A stretch of 41,045 bases of DNA from Haliea sp. (GTDB lineage: Bacteria > Pseudomonadota > Gammaproteobacteria > Pseudomonadales > Halieaceae). Positions 8,154-15,882 of the stretch are shown piece by piece; within the stretch, counting starts at the first letter, position 1, and each line of letters opens with the position of its first letter. A program made the translations under genes and the position numbers. The stretch is from the NCBI GenBank assembly GCA_024642245.1, contig JAHEBM010000028.1, forward strand, positions 1 to 41,045, in the 5' to 3' direction. The notes beneath the pieces were generated by a model. The model made no database searches. It saw only the letters and a program-made list of their open reading frames with translations, and was not told the origin of the DNA.

Positions 8154-9278
8154 ATGAGAATGAAAGTCCAGCCCGCCGCGTTTCTGCGCACAACCCTGCC
8201 AATGGATTTCAGCCAGCTGGGTGTGCTCGACAGCGGTCGCTACCATTCAATCTGGCTACCTGATCACATGGTCAGCTTCTGGCCCGACTCCATCTGGACG
8301 CCGGAATTTACTGATCTGGCAACGATATCGCCCTCACCCCACCGACACCTCGACGGCCTGGCGGTGGCATCGGCTGCCGCGGTGCTTACCAAAAATGTGC
8401 CGATCGCGAGCAGTGTTGTCGATACCGTGCGCCGTCATCCATCGCTGCTGGCGCAGACAGCGTTGACCATCGATCATCTTTCGGGAGGGCGGTTCATATT
8501 GGGTGTGGGTAGCGGAGAGGCCGAAAATACCGTGCCTTACGGGTTCGACTTTTCCAAACCGGTGAGTCGCTTCGAAGAGTCTCTCAAGGTTATCCGGCTG
8601 CTGTGGGAGAGTGAGGGGCCGGTTGACTTCAAGGGGGATTTTTACCACTTGAACCATGCGCGGCTGGATACAGAACCCTACCAGGGGTGCTACCCGAAAA
8701 TCTGGATCGGCGCCAGCGGCCCGCGTATGCTCGAGATCACCGGGCGCTATGCCGATGGCTGGTGGCCCGCAGGTGCCTGGTCCCCGGAAGAGTACGCGGC
8801 GAAATTGCAGCTTATCCGCGACAGCGCCGACAGGGCAGGGCGAGACCCCCTGGCCATCGTGCCCGCCTTCATCATGACTTGCCTGATTGGCGATGACAGC
8901 GAGCTGGCGGACATTCTCGAAGCGCCCCTGGTCAAGTCCTGGGTGTTGCAGATCTCGGCAGCGGCATTGCGGGAGTTTGGCTTTGATCACCCGATGGGAG
9001 AGTCCTGGGGTGGTTTCCAGGATATTGACCCGGGTGTCCTCAACCGGGAGAGAATTCTCGACATGCTGGCAAAAGTCGAGCCCGAGTCGATTCTCGCGGT
9101 GATACCCCACGGGACGCCCAGGCAGGTCGCGGCGAAGATCAAGGAGTACGTGGATGCCGGCTTGCGTGTACCGAAAATCCTTGATTACGGTGGTATGGCG
9201 GGCCTGAAGTACAGTGCCTTGTCTGCTGCCAAAGTGCGTGCAGCAGAGGATGAACTGATGAAGCTGTGCGGGCAGTAA
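8154..9278 (+). CDS. LLM-class (luciferase-like) oxidoreductase, phthiodiolone-ketoreductase-like
   Basis: 374-residue TIM-barrel enzyme of the luciferase-like superfamily. The motifs GRFILGVGSGEAENTVPYG, SRFEESLKVIRLLWES, GPRMLEITGRYADGWWP and HPMGESWGGFQDIDPG run in the same order as in the mycobacterial phthiodiolone ketoreductase (Rv2951c) group, whose members are F420H2-dependent. Many distant LLM proteins use FMN instead, so the cofactor is not proven. Predicted role: reduction of a keto group, or a flavin-type hydride transfer or oxygenation, on a hydrophobic substrate. Two ATG codons are possible (8154 and 8160); AAGAGAG precedes the first. It is followed at once by the sulfotransferase gene (0 nt between stop and GTG), so the two are translationally linked. 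Confidence 0.88.
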   Translation: MRMKVQPAAFLRTTLPMDFSQLGVLDSGRYHSIWLPDHMVSFWPDSIWTPEFTDLATISPSPHRHLDGLAVASAAAVLTKNVPIASSVVDTVRRHPSLLAQTALTIDHLSGGRFILGVGSGEAENTVPYGFDFSKPVSRFEESLKVIRLLWESEGPVDFKGDFYHLNHARLDTEPYQGCYPKIWIGASGPRMLEITGRYADGWWPAGAWSPEEYAAKLQLIRDSADRAGRDPLAIVPAFIMTCLIGDDSELADILEAPLVKSWVLQISAAALREFGFDHPMGESWGGFQDIDPGVLNRERILDMLAKVEPESILAVIPHGTPRQVAAKIKEYVDAGLRVPKILDYGGMAGLKYSALSAAKVRAAEDELMKLCGQ

Positions 9279-10451
9279 GTGGTGGCCTCAAGCCAGCATC
9301 TGGACGCCGATAAACTGCTGCACGCGGCGGAGGCCCAAACCGGCCTGGATGATTACGGCGACGATACTTTCAGGGGCAGGTTCGCCCTGGCTCTCGAGCA
9401 ACTGCACAAGCTCAAGCTGGAAATAGCCGGCCAGCAGGCCGCGGCCGGTGTCTGTCATCACTTGCTGACATCCCGCTTGCAGTTTTTCGATGATCACAAG
9501 CGGTATCCGGGCCTGGCGGACGAGGTCATAGAAACACCCCTGTTTGCCACTGGTGAACCCCGATCGGGTACCACGCTGCTGCATGCCCTGATGTCTGTGG
9601 ATCCCGGATCGCGGTCACTGCGCTTCTGGGAGGTCATGTATCCCTCGCCGCCACCGGGCCTGGCCGGGGCCGACGATCTGCGCCGGGCCAGGGCCGATGC
9701 CGACTGGCGGGAGATCAATGCCATGGCGCCCGAGTGGCTGAAGCTACATCCCTATAACGATATGCTCGGTGAGGGGCTGCCCGAGTGCGAACGCACCTGG
9801 GCTTTCGACTTCCGGGTGATGACGCCGACTGCCTGGTGGCGGGCACCCATCGGCATGTACGTGGGCGGCCTGCCTACTGACCCGCAAGCCCAATACCGTA
9901 TTCACAAGATGATGTTGCAGCACTGCCAGCACGGGCGATCGAGGAAGCGCTGGGCGCTCAAGGGCTTTCACGGCCCGCGCCTGCAGGCTTTTTTCGACGC
10001 CTATCCCGATGCCCGACTGATCTGGACCCACCGCGACCCGGTACAGGTGACAGCGTCGCGTATTGCCATGGCCGCAACGCTGACCAGGGCGTTTTCCGGT
10101 AGCGTGGACCTGCGTGAGCAGGCGGCTATCCACCTGGCGGCAACCCGTGCCGGAATCCGGGATACGCTGGCTAATCCGCTGGTCGACGATCCGCGCATAC
10201 TCCATATGCGTTATGCTGATTTCATTGCCGATCCGGTCGGTACTATTGGCAGGTTCTACGAATTTTCCGGTTTTTCACTGTCAGCCGAGGCCGAGCGGGC
10301 CATGCGTGCTTACCTGCAGGACAATAAGGGTGATCGCCATGGCAAGTTCGTCTACTCGACCGACATGATCGGTGTGGATGTCGGCGAACTGCACCGTGAG
10401 TTCGCTCCCTATCGAGCGCGATTCGGCCTTGATATAGAGCGGCGCCAATAG
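9279..10451 (+). CDS. Sulfotransferase family protein (PAPS-dependent, Sulfotransfer_3-like)
   Basis: 390 residues. The 5'-phosphosulfate loop is LFATGEPRSGTTLLHAL near residue 89-105, and the 3'-phosphate-binding part is RLIWTHRDPVQVTASR near 246-261, both standard for PAPS sulfotransferases. The N-terminal ~85 residues are helical, as in the long bacterial/mycobacterial Stf-like group. It would sulfate an alcohol or phenol, or, as in other members of this Pfam group, have an undefined acceptor. Start is GTG 9279 directly after the preceding stop; GTG 9282 is equally possible. A biosynthetic-type conjugating enzyme in the middle of a redox operon is unusual and argues that the operon is not simple degradation, or that sulfation aids export or activates a leaving group (inference). 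Confidence 0.87.
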   Translation: MVASSQHLDADKLLHAAEAQTGLDDYGDDTFRGRFALALEQLHKLKLEIAGQQAAAGVCHHLLTSRLQFFDDHKRYPGLADEVIETPLFATGEPRSGTTLLHALMSVDPGSRSLRFWEVMYPSPPPGLAGADDLRRARADADWREINAMAPEWLKLHPYNDMLGEGLPECERTWAFDFRVMTPTAWWRAPIGMYVGGLPTDPQAQYRIHKMMLQHCQHGRSRKRWALKGFHGPRLQAFFDAYPDARLIWTHRDPVQVTASRIAMAATLTRAFSGSVDLREQAAIHLAATRAGIRDTLANPLVDDPRILHMRYADFIADPVGTIGRFYEFSGFSLSAEAERAMRAYLQDNKGDRHGKFVYSTDMIGVDVGELHREFAPYRARFGLDIERRQ

Positions 10452-10464
10452 CGGGAAAAACCGC

Positions 10465-11304
10465 ATGAAAACCCGTGAGAAACAGTTTATGCACCCCAGG
10501 ATATCGCTGAACAATATCTGCTTCATGGATGAAGACATTGCCCGGCAGCTGGCATACTGGCCGAAAATCGGTGCCAGTCGCTTCAGCCTCGTGGGTCCAC
10601 AGCTCAGCCAGGAGGCAATACCCCTGGTGCAAACAGCGCTCGCTGAAGGACACTTTGGCCTGGAGACTATCGTGCATCCGTTTTCACCTGCCCTGGCGCT
10701 CGACTGTGACAGGAGCGATCTGGAAAGTGCGCGCGCGAGGCTGTCGGCCCAGATCGCGGTGGCGCAGCAGCTGAATGCCAGTTCGATTTACATGACGACC
10801 GGCGGGCGTGGCAAGTTGACCTGGGAGGAGGCGGCCGGAATATTTTCTGCAGCAATTGCACCCTGTGTGGCCCAGGCTCGATCCGCGTGTATAGGCCTGA
10901 TGATAGAGAATGCGCCGGCCCAGTATGCAGACCTGCATATTGCGCACACACTGCGCGATACCATAAGCCTTGCGGAGATCGCCGATATCGGTGTGTGCAT
11001 GGACCTGACCGGCTGTTGGACCGAGGCCGACCTGAAAGGCCTGATAGCGCGGGCGGTGCCGCGTTGTCACCTGGTCCAGGTGAGCGATTACGTGTTGGGG
11101 GACAGGTCACTCCCATCCCGTGCAGTGCCCGGTGATGGTGATATGCCATTGCGAAGGCTGCTGCAATGGATACTGGACGCCGGCTACGAAGGTGTCTTCG
11201 ACCTGGAGTTACTCGGCCCGAGAATTGATGGCGAGGGCCACCTGGCGGCAGCTCGCCGGGCAGTGCACGAGCTCGGCGAACTGTTGCACTCGCTGGGGGT
11301 GTGA
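10465..11304 (+). CDS. Sugar phosphate isomerase/epimerase-like TIM-barrel protein
   Basis: 279 residues of the AP-endonuclease-2/xylose-isomerase-like barrel. Visible metal-site elements: LETIVHPF early, MIENAPAQYADLHI with Glu at the end of a strand, GVCMDLTGCWTE (Asp), CHLVQVSDYVLGD (His/Asp) and the C-terminal YEGVFDLELLGPRI (Glu). These match the divalent-metal site of the family, which isomerises or epimerises hydroxy-ketones or cleaves them. Start at ATG 10465; ATG 10489 gives the more typical N-terminus MHPRISLNNICF and may be the true start. It lies 13 nt downstream of the sulfotransferase gene. The substrate is unlikely to be a sugar given the neighbours, but that is inference. Confidence 0.82.
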   Translation: MKTREKQFMHPRISLNNICFMDEDIARQLAYWPKIGASRFSLVGPQLSQEAIPLVQTALAEGHFGLETIVHPFSPALALDCDRSDLESARARLSAQIAVAQQLNASSIYMTTGGRGKLTWEEAAGIFSAAIAPCVAQARSACIGLMIENAPAQYADLHIAHTLRDTISLAEIADIGVCMDLTGCWTEADLKGLIARAVPRCHLVQVSDYVLGDRSLPSRAVPGDGDMPLRRLLQWILDAGYEGVFDLELLGPRIDGEGHLAAARRAVHELGELLHSLGV

Positions 11305-11361
11305 AAGCCGGCTGCCGCACAGGGCTGTCGTTTCAAAATAACGATTTGTAGGGAGAGGACC

Positions 11362-12597
11362 ATGGCCTTTGGCGACCATGCCGGCGACCAAGCACTGCGC
11401 GACGCCTGGAGAACATTTTGCCGTCAACTGGAGTCTGCGGGCGATCGCGTTTTCAAGGATTATAACCCGGCGACGCCGCCCCATCGCGTCGATGCCTTTC
11501 GCTTCCTTACCCAAAACCTTGGGCAGGCCTTCGACCTGGCCCTGGAGACGCGGGATACCCGCTACCCGGCGCTGCATCCCTTTTGCACGCCGACGCGAAA
11601 ACTCGGTGGCGACGCTGCCGACCTGGTTTACCTGCAGTCCTGGATTGACGGGCACTGCGTTTACCGGATCTGGGGCAATCGTGGTACTGCGCGATTTATC
11701 AATTTCACCGTGCAGGGCCAGCGACCGGAAAAACAGCCGGGTACCGACTGTCCCAGCCTGCATGACCCGTTCGGTGATGTTCCCGAGGCCAACCTTTTTG
11801 GCCACGAGCTGGAAACCGGGGCCGATGGCAGCTTCGAGTTATATATCGGCGGGCCCCAACGCGGTCCCAACTGGCTTCCCAGCACCCCCGGGACACGCAA
11901 ACTGTTTCTGCGCCAGGGGTTTGACTGCTGGGATGAGCAGCCTGCGCGGCTCAATATCGAGCGTGTCGGTATGACCCAGCCCAAACCCCTGCCGTCGCCC
12001 GCTGGCCTGATGGAAGCCATGGACTGGGCCGGTCGGTTTGTCGTTGCACTGATGGATGACTGGCCGGACCATCCCTACCACTACAGCCCCTTTGTCGACG
12101 CCGATATGCTGAACAGCTTTCCGCCGGATCCCGCCGCCGGGGCGGGCCAGGACGATCAGCGCCGGGGGCGGGCCGTGGCTCACATGTGCTGGGCGCTGAA
12201 AGAAACCCAGGCGCTGATCATCGAGTTCGATGCGCACGACAGCTTCTGGATGATATCGAACATGGGAGTTTTCTTTACCAGCCTGGACTATCGCTATCGC
12301 CCGGTGAGTTACACCCCGAGTCGTACGGCAGTAGACAGCGACGGGAAAATCCGCCTGGTGATGTGTCACCGGGACCCGGGCTACCACAACTGGCTGGATA
12401 CGCAGGGCTTCGAGCAGGGTAACATCACCTACCGTAATATGATGAGCACCCACGCCACGGTATTTCGCACACAACTGGTAGAACTGGCCGAGCTGCCGGG
12501 CGCCTTGCCCGCTGATACGGCCAGGGTTACCGCGCAGGACAGGACAGCCCAGATGAAAACACGCTTTGAGAGTATTCAGGCCCGTTATGGTATTTGA
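11362..12597 (+). CDS. DUF1214 domain-containing protein
   Basis: 411 residues. The C-terminal third carries the DUF1214 signature: SDGKIRLVMCHRDPGYHNWLDT, then GFEQGNITYRN. DUF1214 proteins are uncharacterised; some are paired with DUF1254, which I do not see here. The N-terminal ~270 residues include a strand-rich section (YRIWGNRGTARFINFTVQGQ) and show no signal peptide, so it is probably cytoplasmic. A strong ribosome site GGGAGAGG sits just before ATG 11362. It is the sixth gene of the run. No enzymatic function should be assigned; its steady association with SDR/LLM/Rieske clusters in environmental bacteria is my recollection, not a search result. Confidence 0.83.
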   Translation: MAFGDHAGDQALRDAWRTFCRQLESAGDRVFKDYNPATPPHRVDAFRFLTQNLGQAFDLALETRDTRYPALHPFCTPTRKLGGDAADLVYLQSWIDGHCVYRIWGNRGTARFINFTVQGQRPEKQPGTDCPSLHDPFGDVPEANLFGHELETGADGSFELYIGGPQRGPNWLPSTPGTRKLFLRQGFDCWDEQPARLNIERVGMTQPKPLPSPAGLMEAMDWAGRFVVALMDDWPDHPYHYSPFVDADMLNSFPPDPAAGAGQDDQRRGRAVAHMCWALKETQALIIEFDAHDSFWMISNMGVFFTSLDYRYRPVSYTPSRTAVDSDGKIRLVMCHRDPGYHNWLDTQGFEQGNITYRNMMSTHATVFRTQLVELAELPGALPADTARVTAQDRTAQMKTRFESIQARYGI

Positions 12598-12677
12598 CGC
12601 TCTTTACACAGCGGCGTCACGACTGCCGTACCGTATGCGCCAGAGCGGCGAAGTCCCGGTGCAATGGGGGTCCAGCG

Positions 12678-13109
12678 GTGACTGACTGCATCTTCTGTGC
12701 ATTGCAGCATGCGCAAGCCACCCTTCTGGATGCCAACGAACTTGCGTACGCGGTGCTGGATATCGCCCCGATTCGTCCCGGCCACACCCTGATCATTCCC
12801 AGGCAGCATGTAGAGGATTTTTTCGAGCTCAGTGCAGAAGTACAAATGGCCATGCTCGAGTTGGCGAACCGCCTGGCGAAGGCACTGAAAGTCGTTTGCA
12901 ATCCGCTGCGTATGGGCATGCTGGTGTCGGGTTTCGATGTTGCGCACGCACATTTACACCTGGTTCCCATCCATGATGTTCACGACATAAGCTCCAAGGT
13001 GTTGCTCGAAGGGGGTAAACTGAGAATGCCGGATGACCAGTTGCAGCAGCTGCGGGGGCAACTTCACTTGCAATTACAGGGGCCGCCAGATGAGCTCGCG
13101 CGTAACTGA
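12678..13109 (+). CDS. HIT family protein
   Basis: 143 residues, histidine-triad nucleotide hydrolase/transferase. The triad is AHAHLHLVP near residues 93-101, with the upstream APIRPGHTLIIPRQHVEDFFEL segment characteristic of HIT proteins and an N-terminal CIFC. HIT proteins cleave nucleotide phosphoramidates, AppA-type dinucleotides or adenylylated intermediates. The start is GTG 12678 (VTDCIFC) with a GGGGG run eight nt upstream; the frame stays open further upstream to 12594 but that part has no family similarity. It overlaps the following TetR gene by 20 nt. In this operon it might remove AMP from aborted adenylates or clear PAP-like by-products of the sulfotransferase (speculative). Confidence 0.9.
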   Translation: MTDCIFCALQHAQATLLDANELAYAVLDIAPIRPGHTLIIPRQHVEDFFELSAEVQMAMLELANRLAKALKVVCNPLRMGMLVSGFDVAHAHLHLVPIHDVHDISSKVLLEGGKLRMPDDQLQQLRGQLHLQLQGPPDELARN

Positions 13110-13689
13110 ACCGCCGCGACCACGTCGCAACCGGGGCTACGCCGGTACCCACCAAAAGATGATCGAGACCGCAGTGACGCTGGTTTCGCAAAAAGGTGTC
13201 GATTCCCTTTCAATCGCCGGGCTGGCGAGGGCGATGGGCGTCAACCGGACTACGGTTTACTATCATTTCGACAGCCGCGAGGCACTGCTTGAGGAGGTCA
13301 AGCGCTGGTCCTCAGAGCAGCTTGCAAGGGCCTTCAGTCTCGCAGCCCCCCAGCAGGAGCGCATCGATTACCTCACCCGGTTCGTGCTCGAGAACCCTGA
13401 ATTGATCAAGCTCTGGATCGAGGGCCTGGTCTCGGGGCGCGATATCCACCAGAGCTACCCCCTGTGGGATGAACTTGTGGAAGGCATCAGGCAGCTGTCC
13501 GGGGACGGGGCGTCGGCCCAGCCGATCGATGCCGAGGTGTTTTGCATCAACCTGCTGGTGGGAGCGATTATCGGGCCGCGGGTGTTCCGCAACAGTATCC
13601 GCCCCGATCAGGGAGTGGCCACCATCGTAGAGCGTTTCCGCCTGGAGTGGCAGCGACAACTGCGCCTGGAGGCCCTGCTGAAAGATTGA
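13090..13689 (+). CDS. TetR/AcrR family transcriptional regulator
   Basis: 199 residues from ATG 13090, inside the end of the HIT gene. The DNA-binding domain reads KMIETAVTLVSQKGVDSLSIAGLARAMGVNRTTVYYHFDSREALLEEV (about 23-70 in pieces), a textbook TetR HTH. The ligand domain contains FVLENPELIKLWIEGLVSGRD and FCINLLVGAIIGPRVF, consistent with a hydrophobic pocket. It ends the eight-gene run and lies 12 bp before a perfect 20-bp palindrome (13702-13721) in front of the Rieske gene, the most likely binding site of this protein (inference). A longer frame back to 13033 exists but has no ribosome site or family similarity. Confidence 0.92.
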   Translation: MSSRVTEPPRPRRNRGYAGTHQKMIETAVTLVSQKGVDSLSIAGLARAMGVNRTTVYYHFDSREALLEEVKRWSSEQLARAFSLAAPQQERIDYLTRFVLENPELIKLWIEGLVSGRDIHQSYPLWDELVEGIRQLSGDGASAQPIDAEVFCINLLVGAIIGPRVFRNSIRPDQGVATIVERFRLEWQRQLRLEALLKD

Positions 13690-13701
13690 GCTATCTTGTT
13701 T

Positions 13702-13721
13702 TTACAACACATGTGTTGTAA
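13702..13721. promoter_or_regulatory. Perfect 20-bp palindrome, probable TetR operator upstream of Rieske operon
   Basis: TTACAACACATGTGTTGTAA is fully self-complementary. It sits between the TetR stop and the Rieske start, where its right half overlaps a possible -10 hexamer TGTAAT (13717-13722). The size and symmetry fit a TetR-dimer site. A hexamer TTGTAA and ACAT also occur in the 6458-6477 region before the eight-gene operon, a partial resemblance (11 of 20 positions). Confidence 0.65.
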
Positions 13722-13773
13722 TTTGGCCGGTATCGAACGTACTGGATTGAAATACTTCCTGGAGGAGTTGCTT

Positions 13774-14979
13774 GTGACTGCGAAACAATCTCCACAAGAG
13801 CAAGCGGCCCGCGCAGCGGATACCGCCGGGCTGGGCACCGGGCCGATCCCGGCAGGCCCTTATTACCGCGCGGACTACTTCGAGCTTGAGCGTGAGGCAG
13901 TCTTTCGCAGAACCTGGCTGCAAATCGGCCATATATCGGAATTACCCGCCCCGGGGAGCTTTATCGTCAGGCCCGTCGAGATTGCCGATGCCTCGATCCT
14001 GATAACGCACGGCAGGGATGGGCAGGTCCGCGCATTTCATAATGTGTGCACCCACCGGGGGACACAGCTCGTGGCGGAGGCGGGTGGCACGCGCTCGCGT
14101 TTCAGCTGTCCTTACCACATGTGGACTTTCAGCGATGATGGTGCGCTGAGGTCAGCCCCGGATTTCGAGCGATTCTATGTCGATAAATCACAGTGCAGCC
14201 TGCGCAAGGTAGCCGTCGAGGTCTGCGCCGGGCTGGTTTTCATTAACCTGGACCCTGAGCCCGAACAGGGCCTGCGCGATTTTCTCGGTCCGATTGCGCA
14301 GCAGCTGGAGCAATTGCCGGTGGCCTCCGCCACGACCTTCTCGGAGTATACCTACGAGATAGACGCAAACTGGAAGCTGACCTACGACAATTTCCAGGAA
14401 AACTACCATCTTCGTTTTATCCATCCGCGGTCCGGTGAGGCCGCCGTGGGTCCGCAGAATCCTTTTGGATATCCCGCCAAATTCGGTTTCCAGGGTCCGC
14501 ATCGCACCCAGACGATCTGGTCGAACCCCGATGCCGCGCCGAAGCCATTCCAGGGTTTTGCTTTTGGCAAGGCTTTCGAGGCTGCCATGGCGGATGGCTG
14601 CAACATGACGCTGGCCAAGGATTACTACGCCATTTTCCCCAATTTCTTCATGTTGGGCTCTCCCCTGAACCCGTTTTCCCACTGCGTCATGCCAATCGCC
14701 CCGGGTCGTTCAAGGGGGGTGATTCGCCTTTACTGGATCGGGGAGGATGAGCGAGCCAGCCAGCGTTTCGCCCGCGAGTACCAGATGGCGACGGCCCGGG
14801 ACATACACGCGGAAGACCGCGCGGTTATCGAGGCGGGACAGCGCGGCCTGCAAAGCGGTGCCCTGTCCCATATTCACCTGCAGGAGCAGGAGGTGCTTTG
14901 CCGGCACCTGTACCACTCGGTCAACGACCAGGTCGAAGCCTACAAGGCTCGCCTGCAGTCCGCGGGAGGTACACTATGA
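13774..14979 (+). CDS. Rieske non-haem iron oxygenase, alpha subunit
   Basis: 401 residues. Rieske [2Fe-2S] motif: Cys92-x-His94 (CTHRG) then 17 residues to Cys112-x2-His115 (CPYHMW). The mononuclear iron site shows NWKLTYDNFQENYHLRFIHP with His212 and His217; the third ligand would be an Asp near the C-terminus (in HAEDRAVIE). It thus has both catalytic centres of an aromatic-ring-hydroxylating or related oxygenase. Start is GTG 13774 with GGAGGA seven nt upstream; an upstream ATG at 13696 would put the operator palindrome inside the coding region. No reductase gene is adjacent; the ferredoxin at 17586-17909 is a possible electron donor. The stop overlaps the next start (ATGA). Substrate unknown. 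Confidence 0.93.
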   Translation: MTAKQSPQEQAARAADTAGLGTGPIPAGPYYRADYFELEREAVFRRTWLQIGHISELPAPGSFIVRPVEIADASILITHGRDGQVRAFHNVCTHRGTQLVAEAGGTRSRFSCPYHMWTFSDDGALRSAPDFERFYVDKSQCSLRKVAVEVCAGLVFINLDPEPEQGLRDFLGPIAQQLEQLPVASATTFSEYTYEIDANWKLTYDNFQENYHLRFIHPRSGEAAVGPQNPFGYPAKFGFQGPHRTQTIWSNPDAAPKPFQGFAFGKAFEAAMADGCNMTLAKDYYAIFPNFFMLGSPLNPFSHCVMPIAPGRSRGVIRLYWIGEDERASQRFAREYQMATARDIHAEDRAVIEAGQRGLQSGALSHIHLQEQEVLCRHLYHSVNDQVEAYKARLQSAGGTL

Positions 14980-15329
14980 CGGGTCAATACGCCTTGCCGG
15001 AAGGCTTCCGGGAGCTGGAGCAGTTTGTCCCGACCTGGGTGGTGAGCAGGTCCTGTGATCGTGCCACGCGTCGTCTGGACAGTAGCGAGGAGGAGCGGGT
15101 GGCCTTCTTCAATGCCGCCAGGGACCTGGCGGCCCCGGCCCTGGAGTTGCTGGACAAGAAGCCCTTGAGCCAGTTGGACGAGCGGGAACAGCGACTCATG
15201 GACCTGATGTTAAGCCTGGTTCACGTGGCACTTGCCGTGGAGATACAAGGCGATGATGAACCCCGGCATGCAAGGGGTGCGCGTCATGTGATAATCACCC
15301 GGGCGAGCTCTGACGGCCCGGCCTCCTGA
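14976..15329 (+). CDS. Small uncharacterised protein coupled to Rieske oxygenase
   Basis: 117 residues from ATG 14976, overlapping the Rieske stop codon by 4 nt. The visible pattern is LPEGFRELEQFVPTWVV, then SEEERVAFFNAARDLAAPALELLDK and DEREQRLMDLMLSLVHVALAVEI. I recall similar short proteins following Rieske or related oxygenase genes in sphingomonads and marine gammaproteobacteria, always unnamed. It is mostly helical, without signal peptide, metal motif or beta-subunit (NTF2) fold. A helper, assembly or regulatory role for the oxygenase is the simplest reading of the overlap, but there is no functional evidence. Confidence 0.75.
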   Translation: MTGQYALPEGFRELEQFVPTWVVSRSCDRATRRLDSSEEERVAFFNAARDLAAPALELLDKKPLSQLDEREQRLMDLMLSLVHVALAVEIQGDDEPRHARGARHVIITRASSDGPAS

Positions 15330-15363
15330 AAACACACACTAACCGCGTGGAAGGACAATAGCG

Positions 15364-15837
15364 ATGGCAGTCACCTTTGAGTTCAAATACGACGCGCAGA
15401 CTGTATACGAAACCCTGACGGATCCTGATTTCCTGGTCGACCGCTGTCTTGCACTCGGCGAGTTGAGTGCCGAGTGCGAGGTAGAAGAAACCGGGGACAC
15501 TACCACCGTCAAGCTGGTGCGGGAGATCAGTCGCGACCTGCCACGGTTTCTGGCAAAGGTGTTCGGTTCCGTTCAGATCACCGAAATGGAGGAGAACTGG
15601 GAGCCGGCACAGGGAGGCTGGAAAGGCGACTGGACCATGAAAGTGCGGGGTCAACCTGTCACTATCTACGCCGATTTCAAATTGGTCAACACGCCCAAAG
15701 GTTGTCGCTACAGCGTGTCCCACAGGGCCAAGGCTGCGATACCGCTACTGGGGGGGAAGATAGAAAAATACATACTGGAGCAGACCTCCGGTGGTGCCAT
15801 GGATGAGCTGAATTACCTGAAGGACCACCTGGAATAG
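15364..15837 (+). CDS. DUF2505 family protein (SRPBCC-like)
   Basis: 157 residues. It matches the DUF2505 pattern: N-terminal FEFKYDAQTVYETLTDPDFLVDRCLALGE, middle TVKLVREISRDLPRFLAKVFG and C-terminal KIEKYILEQTSGGAMDELNYLKDHL. The fold is of the START/SRPBCC helix-grip type with a cavity for hydrophobic ligands. DUF2505 is best known from mycobacteria. GGAAGGAC precedes ATG 15364. Placed after the Rieske gene and its partner and before an SDR, it may bind or shuttle the ligand in this group (inference). Confidence 0.83.
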   Translation: MAVTFEFKYDAQTVYETLTDPDFLVDRCLALGELSAECEVEETGDTTTVKLVREISRDLPRFLAKVFGSVQITEMEENWEPAQGGWKGDWTMKVRGQPVTIYADFKLVNTPKGCRYSVSHRAKAAIPLLGGKIEKYILEQTSGGAMDELNYLKDHLE

Positions 15838-15882
15838 GGGTGTTCAGGTCCGTGGCGTGTATTTTTGCAAGGGGGGTTGTGC

